A stretch of DNA of 64,000 nt. Source: an uncultured Veillonella sp. (lineage in GTDB: Bacteria; Bacillota; Negativicutes; Veillonellales; Veillonellaceae). The stretch is taken from assembly GCF_900545795.1 (NCBI RefSeq), contig NZ_URAR01000003.1, positions 1 through 64,000 of the forward strand. The letters run 5' to 3'. Positions 53,315 through 62,903 of the stretch are shown piece after piece. Within the stretch, counting starts at the first letter, position 1. The number at the start of each line of letters is the position of its first letter. The notes under the pieces are model-generated. The model made no database searches, was not told where the DNA came from, and saw only the letters and a list, made by a program, of their open reading frames with translations. The translations under genes and the position numbers were made by a program.

Positions 53315-53638
53315 TTATACATGTGCTTCAATAGCAGCTTTTAATTCTTCTTTTGGTACGAAACCAATTTTGCGATCTACTACTTCACCATTTTTAACAA
53401 TTGCAAATGTAGGTAATACTTCTACATTGAATTGTTGAGCAAGAGCAGCTACTTCATCAGTGTTAACTTTTGCAAAGTTTACTTTATCGCCAAGTTCACC
53501 AGCTAATTCTTCGAAAATTGGCATCATGCGTACGCAATAACCGCACCATGGAGCCCAGAAATCAACGATGGATACACCGTCAAATTCTAATACATCTGCT
53601 TTAAAATTTTCTACTGTTAATTCTTTAATGTCTGCCAT
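53315..53638 (-). CDS. trxA: Thioredoxin with CGYC active site
   Basis: A 107-residue thioredoxin: IVDFWAPWCGYCVRMMPIFEELA (active site C32-G-Y-C35) and the cis-proline VLPTFAIVKNG (about 76). The middle dipeptide is GY instead of the usual GP, which should change the redox potential or partner choice. ATG 53638 follows AAGGAGG; an upstream in-frame start at 53719 is not needed. It lies 80 nt after the CoA-binding gene and ends at a strong terminator. Its reductase may be the FFTR-like enzyme at 806. Confidence 0.95.
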   Translation of the reverse strand: MADIKELTVENFKADVLEFDGVSIVDFWAPWCGYCVRMMPIFEELAGELGDKVNFAKVNTDEVAALAQQFNVEVLPTFAIVKNGEVVDRKIGFVPKEELKAAIEAHV

Positions 53639-53720
53639 AATAATGACCTCCTTGTATTTGATATTCTTACGAATATATAACCATATTAACGAATTGATAG
53701 ATTCAGTGCTACCTAGCACT

Positions 53721-54095
53721 TTACTTTATCTGAACTAATACACAGTCTTGAATTACATCAAAACCTAATTCCTCTGCTTTCTTTACTACGGATGGCTTAT
53801 CCGCACCAGGCTGTAACCACACAGTAGAAATACCTAAATCTTTACACTCATCAAGAGCGACAAGACCTACTATTTCTGGCACCACAAAGTCAACAACATC
53901 CGGTACTTCTGGTAAGTCACGCAATGAATTGTAACAAGGCTCGCCTTCAATTTCGTCTACATTAGGATTCACTGCATATACAGTGTAGCCATGTTTACGA
54001 AGGTGCATTAAAATTTTATAGCCAAATTTTTCTTTGCGACTCGTAGCACCAAGAACAGCCCATACTTTCTTTTGAATTACTTCAGTAAGGTTCAT
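53721..54095 (-). CDS. CoA-binding domain protein (YccU-like)
   Basis: A 124-residue Rossmann protein of the CoA-binding_2 type: VWAVLGATSRKEKFGYKI at the start, YAVNPNVDEIEGEPCYNSLRDLPEVPDVVDFVVP, and the ending WLQPGA then GFDVIQDCVLV. Homologues of about 140 residues bind CoA or a related nucleotide; no activity is established. It lies between gluQ and trxA on one strand. Confidence 0.88.
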   Translation of the reverse strand: MNLTEVIQKKVWAVLGATSRKEKFGYKILMHLRKHGYTVYAVNPNVDEIEGEPCYNSLRDLPEVPDVVDFVVPEIVGLVALDECKDLGISTVWLQPGADKPSVVKKAEELGFDVIQDCVLVQIK

Positions 54096-54121
54096 TTTGT
54101 CACCTCAATTCCCTTCTCTTA

Positions 54122-55087
54122 TTATATCTCAATATCGAAATTTGTCAATTTGATTTCTTTTTCTTTTAGATATGAATTCTCAAAATAAACATCTTTTAGG
54201 GAATCTAATGACAAGCTGTGAAAACGCTCCAATTGACTCTCCTTTACAATCCCTGCTGCTAAGGCCAAATGGCCTAAAATCATACCACTACTATAGCCAG
54301 CTTCACGTAATTCTTTAATGGTAATACTCTTTTGACGCTTTGATAAACGATAGCCATCTTCATCTACTACTAAAGGAACATGACCATAAGTCGGCGCGGG
54401 CTCATTAAATACTTCATAGAGCCACAATTGAGCTCCCACTGCTGGTAGCAAGTCATAGCCTCTTATGACCTCAGTAATGCCCATATGAATGTCATCATAC
54501 ACTACGGCTAAATTATACGCGTACATCTGGTCCGCCCGCTTAACTACAAAATCATCATATAAAGGTCGAACTACAGCCTGCTGCGTGCCCTGCCATATAT
54601 CATTAAAGGTGTATTCACGCGCTTTTACTTTTAACCGCCAAGAAGGATCTTTTTTCTCCCTTAACAAATCTTGCTCGCTCTTTGTTAAATCACGACAATG
54701 ACCATCATAATGAACAATCCCCTCCGCTCCATGAGGGGCAGAACTAATGCTATGAAGACGTGCACGATTACAAAAACAAGGATATATCTGCCCTGCTTCA
54801 CGCCATTTTGAAAGAACTGATTCATACAAATGGGAGCGTTCACTTTGCCAATAAGGGCCATTAGGACCACCTACACGAGGCCCTTCATCCCATGTAAAGC
54901 CAAGCCATTCCAAATCATCCATCTGCTGTTCCCCTAAGTCTCGCTTAGAACGCTGCGTGTCTATATCTTCCATCCTTAGCACATAAGTGCCCTTTTGCTG
55001 CTTGCAATGCAACCAAGACAGTAAAGCAACCCAAATATTGCCTAAATGTAAATGTCCCGTAGGACTCGGTGCAAAACGACCTTTCAT
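54122..55087 (-). CDS. gluQ: Glutamyl-queuosine tRNA(Asp) synthetase
   Basis: A 321-residue class Ic synthetase-like enzyme lacking the anticodon-binding domain of GltX. HIGH-type GRFAPSPTGHLHLGNIW (3-19), zinc-site residues in YPCFCNRARL and YDGHCRD, VVYDDIHMGITEVIRG, and a KMSKS-like RLSKRQKS (about 247-254). Such GluQ enzymes attach glutamate to queuosine-34 of tRNA-Asp. That needs queuosine; its genes are not in the window. Confidence 0.9.
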   Translation of the reverse strand: MKGRFAPSPTGHLHLGNIWVALLSWLHCKQQKGTYVLRMEDIDTQRSKRDLGEQQMDDLEWLGFTWDEGPRVGGPNGPYWQSERSHLYESVLSKWREAGQIYPCFCNRARLHSISSAPHGAEGIVHYDGHCRDLTKSEQDLLREKKDPSWRLKVKAREYTFNDIWQGTQQAVVRPLYDDFVVKRADQMYAYNLAVVYDDIHMGITEVIRGYDLLPAVGAQLWLYEVFNEPAPTYGHVPLVVDEDGYRLSKRQKSITIKELREAGYSSGMILGHLALAAGIVKESQLERFHSLSLDSLKDVYFENSYLKEKEIKLTNFDIEI

Positions 55088-55152
55088 AGCACACCTCCTT
55101 CTGACTGGTCTACTTGCCCCACCAGGTACAAACCATGTTCAGAAGGAACGCC

Positions 55153-57156
55153 TTAGACGGACGCTAATTCTTCCCAGGCTTCATACAATTTTTCTAAAGA
55201 GGCATTAGTCTCTTCCATGGCCTTTGAAGTTTCACTGAGTAAGTCTGGATCATTAATGACTTCAGGATTTTGTAATTGCACTTCATACATTTTAATCGTC
55301 GCTTCTAAACGGCTAATCTCCGTCTCCACTTCCGCCAATTTCTTAGCTTGCATAAAAGCATTAATTTTTTTAGTCGGTCCTGATTCATTATTTTGGAGAC
55401 CTGACGAACTTTGCCCTTCGCTTAATTGACCTTGAGGCCCTGTAGATACGCTACTATCTCCCCCATCATTACTATTGCCTACACCATGATGATTGGTTTC
55501 ACTAGTATTGTTATTCGATTTCGAACTTCCTAGCAGTCGAGACTCTTCTTCTTTAGCAGCTAGCGCCTTTTGCTCGTTCAACTTTTCCTTGTAGTAAGAA
55601 TAGTTACCTTCATAAGAATCTACACCCTCCGGCTGTAAAACTAAGGTGCGCTTTGCTACTTTATCTAAAAAATAACGGTCATGTGATACGACTAGTAAAG
55701 TGCCAGTAAATTCCATGAGAGCCTCTTCCACCACTTCACGAGTGGGAATATCTAAATGGTTTGTCGGTTCATCAAGAATTAAGAAATTATCGCCTTGCAA
55801 AAATAATTTCAACAAACTCAAGCGAGCGCGCTCGCCACCAGATAATTCCTTAACCAGTTTGAATACATCATCCCCTCTAAAAAGGAACATGCCCAATACA
55901 TTTCGAGCCTTTTCTTCGCTATAATTAAACTCGCTCATAATTTCTTCCGCCACCGACCAATTAGGATGCAATTCCTCATGGTCTTGCGAAAAATAACCGA
56001 TAGAAACACGACTGCCGATATCAATAAAGCCCGCTTCTGGCACAAGATCGCCAACAATAGACTTTAAAATAGTCGATTTGCCAGCACCATTAGGCCCAAT
56101 TAAGGCTACTGCTTCTCCGCGACGAACCATAAAGCTCACATCTTCTACAATATCGCGCGCCCCATAGGATAAGAAGAGTTCTTCCACAGTGAGCACTTTG
56201 TCAGCACTAATTTGAGCTTTAGGGAATACAAATTTTAAATTTTCAGATGTTTCTGGTGCATCTAACCGCTCCAAGCGATTTAATTGGGACTGACGACCTC
56301 GCGCCATTTTACTCTTAATGCCAGCTCTGTATTTATCAATATATTCTTCTGTTTTTCGAATATATTCTTGTTGCTTATCATAGGCTGTTTGCTGAGCTTT
56401 ACGCTGTGCTTCTCGCTGCTCCACATAACGACTATAATTACCGCGATAACTTTGTGCCACCTCATGGTCAAGCTCAACAATTCGCGTAGTTACACGGTCT
56501 AAAAAATATCGGTCATGGCTAATAATTAAAATGCCGCCACCATAAGAAGTTAAATAGTTTTCTAACCACTCCAACATATCCATGTCGAGATGATTGGTAG
56601 GCTCATCTAAAAACAAAAAATGTGGGCGACGAACTAAGGCCTTAGCTAGATTGATACGAGTCTTTTGACCACCAGAAAATTCTGAAACTGATTTAGTCAA
56701 ATCCTCATCACTAAAACCAAGACCATAAGCAATCCGGCGAGTTTGCATTTCATAGTCATAGCCACCTAACCACTCTAAGCGGTCTTGAATTTGCTCCAAC
56801 CGCTTTAGTAAACTCTCATTTTGAGGATCTGTTTCTAACGCTGCTGTAACAGCCTGTAGCTCTTTTTCCCAATGCTGTACATCGGCAAAAGCTTTCTGAA
56901 TTTCTACGGCCAAACTTTCATCGCCTAAATTAATATCTTGTTGTAAATAGCCAATCGTAGTTACTGAATCTTTTACAACTTGGCCATCATCTAATTCTTC
57001 AATACCTAAAATACATTTCATCAATGTTGATTTCCCAGCCCCATTAGGACCTACGAGACCTACTCGTTCGCCGCGTTTAATCTCAAATGAAACATTGGAG
57101 AACACGCTGCGAATCCCAAAGGACTTGGATAAACCAATCATACGGATTCGTTCCAT
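55153..57156 (-). CDS. ABC-F family ATPase (translation factor type)
   Basis: A 667-residue protein with two ABC domains and no membrane part. Walker A GPNGAGKST appears at about 36-44 and again near 351-359; signatures FSGGQKTRI and LSGGERARL precede Walker B LFLDEPTNHLD and LILDEPTNHLD. The inter-domain linker (about 245-320, KQQEYIRKTEEYIDKYRAGIK) is the ribosome-reaching arm of ABC-F proteins. After the second domain comes a low-complexity Ser/Asn/Gly/Gln-rich stretch (about 545-598), then a C-terminal coiled coil. It resembles Uup/YdiF-like housekeeping factors; antibiotic protection cannot be excluded. It precedes gluQ by 65 nt. Confidence 0.92.
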   Translation of the reverse strand: MERIRMIGLSKSFGIRSVFSNVSFEIKRGERVGLVGPNGAGKSTLMKCILGIEELDDGQVVKDSVTTIGYLQQDINLGDESLAVEIQKAFADVQHWEKELQAVTAALETDPQNESLLKRLEQIQDRLEWLGGYDYEMQTRRIAYGLGFSDEDLTKSVSEFSGGQKTRINLAKALVRRPHFLFLDEPTNHLDMDMLEWLENYLTSYGGGILIISHDRYFLDRVTTRIVELDHEVAQSYRGNYSRYVEQREAQRKAQQTAYDKQQEYIRKTEEYIDKYRAGIKSKMARGRQSQLNRLERLDAPETSENLKFVFPKAQISADKVLTVEELFLSYGARDIVEDVSFMVRRGEAVALIGPNGAGKSTILKSIVGDLVPEAGFIDIGSRVSIGYFSQDHEELHPNWSVAEEIMSEFNYSEEKARNVLGMFLFRGDDVFKLVKELSGGERARLSLLKLFLQGDNFLILDEPTNHLDIPTREVVEEALMEFTGTLLVVSHDRYFLDKVAKRTLVLQPEGVDSYEGNYSYYKEKLNEQKALAAKEEESRLLGSSKSNNNTSETNHHGVGNSNDGGDSSVSTGPQGQLSEGQSSSGLQNNESGPTKKINAFMQAKKLAEVETEISRLEATIKMYEVQLQNPEVINDPDLLSETSKAMEETNASLEKLYEAWEELASV

Positions 57157-57196
57157 TCCTTAATTCCTCCGTTCTACACTATCACTGCTTATTATA

Positions 57197-58405
57197 TCAC
57201 AGTCCAGAGGAATTTGATTGGGGCAAGAGCTCCGCTTTTACAAAAATATATAATTCAACCGTGTCCTTAGTTTTTCTAGCATGCTGAAATAATTTCCCCA
57301 ATAGAGGAATATCTCCTAGTAAAGGGATTTTTGATGATTGTTTACTCCAGCGATTATCCATTAACCCCCCAATTACTAGTACATCACCTTTATTGAGATG
57401 CACCCGCGTCTCAGCTTGACGCGTCGTAATGCGATAGGCCTTTAATTCATTAACCATAGTGGGACTACTCACTTCTGCATAGATGTCCGCATCTACCCCT
57501 GAGTCAGCACTAATTGTAGGTACACAGGTAAGGCGTATCCCAGCTTCCTCATATTCTACCGTGGTGCGACTGTCTGTGCCCTCCTTAGTCTCTACGAGCA
57601 CAGGAATACGATCACCGATGAGAATTTTAGCCTTTTCTCCATTTACTGTCGTAATAGAAGGTCTTGCAATAAGAACCGTATTGCCTTTATTTTCTTGAGC
57701 CTTAAGCTCCGGCTTTACAAAAAAATTATAGGGCTCACCACTAGGTGCTTTACCAAAGCGAATACCGCCATAGGTCCCCGTCTCATCCTGACCATGACCG
57801 GTAAAACTTTGCCACGACCATTGAATACCCGTCTCCTTTAAATAAGAATGTTCCACAGCTACAATGGCAGCTTCAAACCTGACTTGCTGTGGCACGCGGT
57901 CAATTTGATTCAAAACAGTTTTTACATGACGTAACTCCGCATCAGTACCATAGACTAAAACCTGATTAGTATCACTTAGCACATGAATATGCTTTTCCTC
58001 TACAATTGCCTTAATGGCTTCACCGAGAGAGTTAGCCTTCATATGCTTCGGCTCTATGAGTTCAGCATAGCGTGGCTCTTTATCCTCTAAACCGCTGCCA
58101 TTAACAATGATGACGCCCTCTTCTTCAACTAAACTAAAATGCTTCAGCCGTGCTAAGCGCTGTAAGGCTTGACGAGCTGTTTCATTCTGTAATTTAATAC
58201 TCACTTTACCAGCCAATGTTTCGGTGCCAATAATATTCAATCCTTCACTGCGCGCAATAGAAGTAACTAAGGAACTTAAACTGCCCTCATTTACAGTCAT
58301 ACTCAGCGCCTGCACAGACAGTGGCCTACAAAAATTCATGCAGCCCATTGCAATGAGTATATATAAACCTAGGCGCCCTAAACGCCAAAACCAACACATC
58401 TGCAT
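57197..58405 (-). CDS. Secretin (PilQ/GspD-type outer-membrane channel)
   Basis: A 402-residue exported protein: signal peptide (about 1-34, cleavage after VQA), an N0/STN-like domain (about 36-100: LVTSIARSEGLNIIGTETLAG), an N1-like module (about 112-185: IEPKHMKANSLGEAIKAIVEE) and the secretin C-domain (about 190-395) with RPSITTVNGEKAKILIGDRIPV and the hallmark VLVIGGLMDNRWSKQSSKIPLLGDIPLLGKLF. It is short for a secretin and lacks an obvious pilotin-binding tail. It would form the outer-membrane pore of a type IV pilus, competence or type II-like machine. Immediately upstream is a GspC/PilP-like gene. Confidence 0.9.
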   Translation of the reverse strand: MQMCWFWRLGRLGLYILIAMGCMNFCRPLSVQALSMTVNEGSLSSLVTSIARSEGLNIIGTETLAGKVSIKLQNETARQALQRLARLKHFSLVEEEGVIIVNGSGLEDKEPRYAELIEPKHMKANSLGEAIKAIVEEKHIHVLSDTNQVLVYGTDAELRHVKTVLNQIDRVPQQVRFEAAIVAVEHSYLKETGIQWSWQSFTGHGQDETGTYGGIRFGKAPSGEPYNFFVKPELKAQENKGNTVLIARPSITTVNGEKAKILIGDRIPVLVETKEGTDSRTTVEYEEAGIRLTCVPTISADSGVDADIYAEVSSPTMVNELKAYRITTRQAETRVHLNKGDVLVIGGLMDNRWSKQSSKIPLLGDIPLLGKLFQHARKTKDTVELYIFVKAELLPQSNSSGL

Positions 58406-58427
58406 TCCCCCTTATTTTATTTAATAT

Positions 58428-59306
58428 TTATGGCAAATATAATCGCTGTGAAGCACCGTCAATCATTATATCCACAAAGGACTCCCCAATATATTGAATT
58501 GTCACCCCTGCTGGTCCTTCACCCACTGCATAGACACCCTCGCCTTGCGCACTATGCAATATAGCAACTAACTCTACGCCCTGTATTATGCCTACTAATG
58601 AAATAGACCTAGAATTTAAAGTTTGACTAGTCTCACCTCGCAATGCACCTGAACTTAATACATCATGGCGACTAGTTCCATAATTATTCATCAAACTACT
58701 TGGCTCTATTGAATCACCATTTAATTCGTCTCCTAAAGCGCCCTTATTATTTCCTGGCATATATGTATTCGACCTACGATTGGGGCGATTATTAGACCGA
58801 TTATTCAAACTATTTCTATCATAATCAAGTTGGCGTCGCCCCTTTGGTGAACTATGATTCAACTTTGAATAAAGTGAGCCCCTTGATTCATCTACTAAAT
58901 TCCCCAATCCATCCAAATCCACCACTTTACTTTGTAAGTCTCTATAAAATGGATTTTTAAAAGGTAGTCCACGAAGCGAAGCATATAAACTCATAATCTG
59001 CTTCCCCTTCGCGCCTTCTGACTGAGAACTATACTTTGACGCACTAGGCTTCGAATTATGCATTGATGCACTATTATTCGAGTTATCCATTGATGCACTA
59101 GGCTGCGCATTATACACCGATGTAGCAGACTTTGAATCGTTACCTACCTGCATCTGTCCTGCTTTTGCCGCTTCATTTGATGGCGACTGCCATTTCATAT
59201 ATAAACCATAAATTAGAACAAGGCAAAATAAAAAGACCGCCCCGTACAAGAGGCGGCCTTTCTTTTTAATTAAAGAACGCATATCTTGAAGGGTCAGTCT
59301 TTTCAT
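58428..59306 (-). CDS. GspC/PilP-like secretin partner with repeat linker
   Basis: A 292-residue bitopic inner-membrane protein: basic cytoplasmic start, one membrane segment (about 18-37), a long polar periplasmic linker, and a C-terminal HR-like beta domain (about 235-292: ISLVGIIQGVELVAILHSAQ, GEGPAGVTIQYIG, SQRLYLP) like GspC or PilP, which bind the N0 domain of secretins. The linker holds a nonapeptide repeat (residues 63-94, SxxNxxPSA) and an Asn/Arg-rich stretch. The assignment rests on topology, this domain and the adjacent secretin (22 nt apart). No other pilus gene is present. Confidence 0.75.
   Translation of the reverse strand: MKRLTLQDMRSLIKKKGRLLYGAVFLFCLVLIYGLYMKWQSPSNEAAKAGQMQVGNDSKSATSVYNAQPSASMDNSNNSASMHNSKPSASKYSSQSEGAKGKQIMSLYASLRGLPFKNPFYRDLQSKVVDLDGLGNLVDESRGSLYSKLNHSSPKGRRQLDYDRNSLNNRSNNRPNRRSNTYMPGNNKGALGDELNGDSIEPSSLMNNYGTSRHDVLSSGALRGETSQTLNSRSISLVGIIQGVELVAILHSAQGEGVYAVGEGPAGVTIQYIGESFVDIMIDGASQRLYLP
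59041..59121 (-). repeat. 27-bp in-frame repeat in the PilP-like gene
   Basis: Three consecutive 27-nt units (59041, 59068, 59095; plus strand GCACTAGGCTTCGAATTATG and so on) encode nonapeptides of the type SMHNSKPSA in the periplasmic linker. Flanking sequence shows decayed partial units. Confidence 0.85.
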
Positions 59307-59337
59307 AGGTATATCCTCAAATTATTAGTTAAATGAA

Positions 59338-60324
59338 TTATTTGCTATAGCCATTAGGATGTTTCTGGTGCCAATTCCACGCATCCCCAATTACTTGTTT
59401 AACTTCGCTATGAACTGGCTTCCAGCCCAATACTTGTTGTGCTTTTTGAGATGACGCAATTAATGTGCCTGGATCCCCAGCACGGCGTTCTCCATAGAGC
59501 ACTTTAAAATCAATGCCCGTAACAGCCTTAGTAGTATCAACGATGGACTGCACGCTAAAACCACTGCCACTGCCCAAGTTAAACACATTGGATTCGCCAC
59601 CATCTCTTAAATATTCCATGCTTAGAATATGAGCTGATGCTAAATCATTTACGTGAATATAATCGCGCACACAAGTGCCATCTTCCGTATCGTAATCAGT
59701 GCCAAAAATAGTAATCGCTTCACGCTTACCTAAAGCAGCTTCTAAAATCAATGGGATTAAATGAGTCTCCGGCGTATGGTCCTCACCAATTTCACCGCTT
59801 TCATCAGCACCGGCTGCATTGAAATAGCGAAGTGCTACATAACGAAGGCCATAAATGGAGCTATAATCTTTAAGCATCTGTTCAATCATCAGCTTAGTAC
59901 GTCCATATACATTAGTAGGATTCAATTCAGAACTCTCTAAAATTGGCACTTCTTTTGGCTCCCCATATACAGCGGCCGTCGAGGAGAAAACGAAATATTT
60001 TACATTGGCCTTACGAGCTGATTCAATGAGACGATAGGAGCCAACTACATTATTTTCATAGTAAATAGAGGGATTTACCATGGATTCGCCTACTTGTGAA
60101 TGCGCAGCAAAATGCATGATTCCTTCCACGCCTTTATCTTGCATCACTTGAGCTAATGAAGGATCCGCAATATCCATTTCAATGAATTCTACACCCGCTG
60201 GCAGAGACTCCACATGGGCACGGGATAAATTGTCCACTACAATGGGCGTATGACCTGCCTTGCAAAGTGCACGCACCGTATGACTGCCAATATAGCCCGC
60301 CCCACCAGTAACTAAAATCTTCAT
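59338..60324 (-). CDS. galE: UDP-glucose 4-epimerase
   Basis: A 328-residue extended SDR enzyme. NAD motif VTGGAGYIGSHTVRAL (5-20), catalytic Ser/Tyr/Lys in FSSTAAVYG and NVYGRTKLM (YxxxK near 147-151), and RYFNAAGAD, GTCVRDYIHV typical of GalE. It interconverts UDP-glucose and UDP-galactose (perhaps also GlcNAc/GalNAc) for LPS or exopolysaccharide. It lies between pgi and the secretin pair on the same strand, about 60 nt after pgi. Confidence 0.96.
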   Translation of the reverse strand: MKILVTGGAGYIGSHTVRALCKAGHTPIVVDNLSRAHVESLPAGVEFIEMDIADPSLAQVMQDKGVEGIMHFAAHSQVGESMVNPSIYYENNVVGSYRLIESARKANVKYFVFSSTAAVYGEPKEVPILESSELNPTNVYGRTKLMIEQMLKDYSSIYGLRYVALRYFNAAGADESGEIGEDHTPETHLIPLILEAALGKREAITIFGTDYDTEDGTCVRDYIHVNDLASAHILSMEYLRDGGESNVFNLGSGSGFSVQSIVDTTKAVTGIDFKVLYGERRAGDPGTLIASSQKAQQVLGWKPVHSEVKQVIGDAWNWHQKHPNGYSK

Positions 60325-60387
60325 GGTAAAATCCCCCTTATGGTAAATGATTAATATACATTCCTAGTATCGTCTAGCACTACAGTC

Positions 60388-61824
60388 TTACTTATTTTTA
60401 TGTGCCGCTAATTTAGGGCCTAATAATTTCTTATATACTTCTACGCCAGGTTGATTAAAAGCATCTACATTGGCCAATTGACCTTCATAGAAAATAGCCC
60501 AACATTGCATAAACATAAATGCACCTAAGAAGAACGCATTTAAAGTTGGCAGTTCAATAGTTAAATTGAAGCGCTTATCCCCTGTTAAAGCCTCACTATT
60601 AGCCTCTAAAGCAGTGTTCATAATAGTCGCTAAATCAAGACCACTAAATGCTTCTAAAGTTGGAATATCAGCATATGTATGAGGCACCACTAATTCAGTT
60701 TCCCAATCAGCTACTTTCACAAATGTAACTACTTTGTTTAAGCGGCCTTCTTGATGTTCCTGAGTTTGTGCATGCATATCAGTAGTTCCTACAGCAACTA
60801 CTGGAGTGCGGCCATAGCGACCAGATTTGTCAGCCTTTTCCTTGCCTAAAGATTCAGCTAATAATTGCACATACCATTCAGCCAAGGATTTTAAAGAGTC
60901 GCCATAAGGCATCATAACTTCAATGGTACGACCATATTTTTCAGATGCAATATATTTTAGAATGGCACTTAATAATGCTGGATTTTGTAACATATTACCA
61001 CTCTTACAAGCTTGGTCAATTTCCTTGGCACCATCTAAGAATGAACGAATATCAAAGCCAATTACAGCACCGATGATAAGGCCTACTTCAGTAAATACAG
61101 AGAAGCGACCACCTACGCCATCAGGTACAGCAAAAATTGGCCAGTTTTGAGATACGGCAAGCTTATGTAATAAGGTTTCTTTTTCATCATCTCGTGGATC
61201 TGTTACAGCAATAACTTCTACGCCAATGCCAGCTTGCAACATAGCCTCTTGAACCACCATAAAATTAGACATTGGTTCAATAGTCGAGCCAGATTTAGAA
61301 ATGACAATAAGCATTACTTTAAAATCGCTCTCCTTGCGAGCGGCGCTATCTTTTAACGCATCAATTAATTCTTTAGTACGTTTAGAATCAGCATTATTGC
61401 CACTAAAATATAATTGTGGATATCCATTGCGTTGCTCTGCTGTTTTTTGATTCCAAAACTCGCCGCAATGCACATCAAATAAAACTTTACCACCTAAATA
61501 GGATCCACCAATACCAAAGCTTACTACAGCATCTATAGATTCTTTAGCATGAGCGCCTAAAGCTTCTAAGCGTTTTAAAACGGCTTCAGAATTTAAATGA
61601 TCATCTTCAACGTAAGGAAGTTCAGGAAACAATACTTTCTCTGGAGTGCCATCCTTTGACAAATGACCATCTACTACACCATTAAAACGCACCTTCGCTG
61701 CCGCTTTTACAGCATTAGCAACATTATCAAATTCATTGCGCATATCTTCATCAGTTACAGCCCACTCATTTAATACGTTAGTATAATCAAACGTAAAACC
61801 GGAAGGCAATACAATCTTACTCAT
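60388..61824 (-). CDS. pgi: Glucose-6-phosphate isomerase
   Basis: A 478-residue sugar isomerase. VVSFGIGGSYLGGKVLFD and VISKSGSTIEPMSNF form the phosphate sites, GGRFSVFTEVGL the signature, and HQEHQEG-like TQEHQEG (catalytic His region) follows; the Lys near the C-terminus is in QPGVEVYKKLLG. ATG 61824 is six nt after AAGGAGG; the longer frame to 61845 starts before that site. No hexokinase or phosphofructokinase gene is seen in the window. Confidence 0.96.
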   Translation of the reverse strand: MSKIVLPSGFTFDYTNVLNEWAVTDEDMRNEFDNVANAVKAAAKVRFNGVVDGHLSKDGTPEKVLFPELPYVEDDHLNSEAVLKRLEALGAHAKESIDAVVSFGIGGSYLGGKVLFDVHCGEFWNQKTAEQRNGYPQLYFSGNNADSKRTKELIDALKDSAARKESDFKVMLIVISKSGSTIEPMSNFMVVQEAMLQAGIGVEVIAVTDPRDDEKETLLHKLAVSQNWPIFAVPDGVGGRFSVFTEVGLIIGAVIGFDIRSFLDGAKEIDQACKSGNMLQNPALLSAILKYIASEKYGRTIEVMMPYGDSLKSLAEWYVQLLAESLGKEKADKSGRYGRTPVVAVGTTDMHAQTQEHQEGRLNKVVTFVKVADWETELVVPHTYADIPTLEAFSGLDLATIMNTALEANSEALTGDKRFNLTIELPTLNAFFLGAFMFMQCWAIFYEGQLANVDAFNQPGVEVYKKLLGPKLAAHKNK

Positions 61825-62051
61825 AAAGAGCCTCCTTATATCCAATAATTCAATAAATAATTATTACCTGCTAGTTGCTTTACAAACCTAACAGTGGTAA
61901 TACATCATTTTAGTTTTAATAATATATTGATTCATTCAATATGTATTCGTACATACTATTGTACCCTTACAGCATATACCATGCAATAGGTAGTATATGG
62001 TTTTCTATGCATTCTACACATTCATCATACATGCATGCCCTGAACAATAGA

Positions 62052-62771
62052 TTAAACTCGAGTTGTGCCGGCTTTAGCTAATTGATCAGCCCGTTCATTA
62101 TAGGTAACCCCTGTATGAGCAGCTACTTTATGAAAATGAACTGCCATATTCGCCAAATACGCTTTAACAAATTTAGCATAATATTGAGTTAATGGATTAT
62201 TTGTTTTCCATCGCCCTAAGGCCCACATTTCAATCCCCATGTAATCATAATAGAGATGAACAACCTTAGCACCACAGCGCTTTGCTTCTTTTAGAACATG
62301 CATCGAGCCTAGTAATTCACCAGACACATTCCAATAGTTTGTATAAAATGGATCTTTCGTACCGAAAGAGAATTCCCAACTCTCATCATTATAAAAAATG
62401 ATACCACCAGAGCCTACAGCGCCATTGTGCTTATCAAAGCTTCCATCAATATACGCTACCATAGCTTCAGCACTAGCGTCTTGAGGTGCTATATTCTCTT
62501 TTTTAGTAGACCTATTACGTTCTGCCTTATTTACATATGACGAGGTATGACCTGTACTACTCTCCTCCACAGGAAGAACGCCTAATTCAATAGCATCCGC
62601 TAAACTATAGGACTTTTCTTGAGGCTGTAAAAACTCTTGTGCCTGCACCATAGTTGGAAATGATTTATATATTGCGCCACTATAGCCTTTTACTTGTGCC
62701 TCGCAATCAGCCCAAGTTTCATATATACCAGGCTTACGACCTTGTTGCACTGCATAATATTTTTTTGCCAT
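62052..62771 (-). CDS. rnhA: Ribonuclease H with N-terminal viroplasmin/HBD domain
   Basis: A 239-residue RNase H. The N-terminal KYYAVQQGRKPGIYETWADCEAQVKGYSGAIYKSF-type hybrid-binding domain occupies about residues 3-50, a polar linker follows (60-105), and the catalytic domain has the four acidic residues: D in AYIDGSF (about 110), E in VSGELLG (about 149), D in LYYDYMGIEMW (about 174) and D in NERADQLA (about 230). It removes RNA from RNA-DNA hybrids. Confidence 0.93.
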   Translation of the reverse strand: MAKKYYAVQQGRKPGIYETWADCEAQVKGYSGAIYKSFPTMVQAQEFLQPQEKSYSLADAIELGVLPVEESSTGHTSSYVNKAERNRSTKKENIAPQDASAEAMVAYIDGSFDKHNGAVGSGGIIFYNDESWEFSFGTKDPFYTNYWNVSGELLGSMHVLKEAKRCGAKVVHLYYDYMGIEMWALGRWKTNNPLTQYYAKFVKAYLANMAVHFHKVAAHTGVTYNERADQLAKAGTTRV

Positions 62772-62832
62772 AAAACACCTTTTACAGATTATTCATATAC
62801 TAATGTAAATTAGTCATCACTAACAGCTGTTT

Positions 62833-62903
62833 ACCAGTAATGCTACCATTAGATTACTCGCAATACTACCGCTAGATTATTCACAATATTAACACAATAG
62901 ATT
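62833..62903. repeat. ~23-nt tandem array upstream of rnhA
   Basis: Units at 62833, 62856 and 62879 of the type ACCAGTAATGCTACCATTAGATT, ACTCGCAATACTACCGCTAGATT, with a further decayed copy on each side, lie between ybaK and rnhA. Confidence 0.8.
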
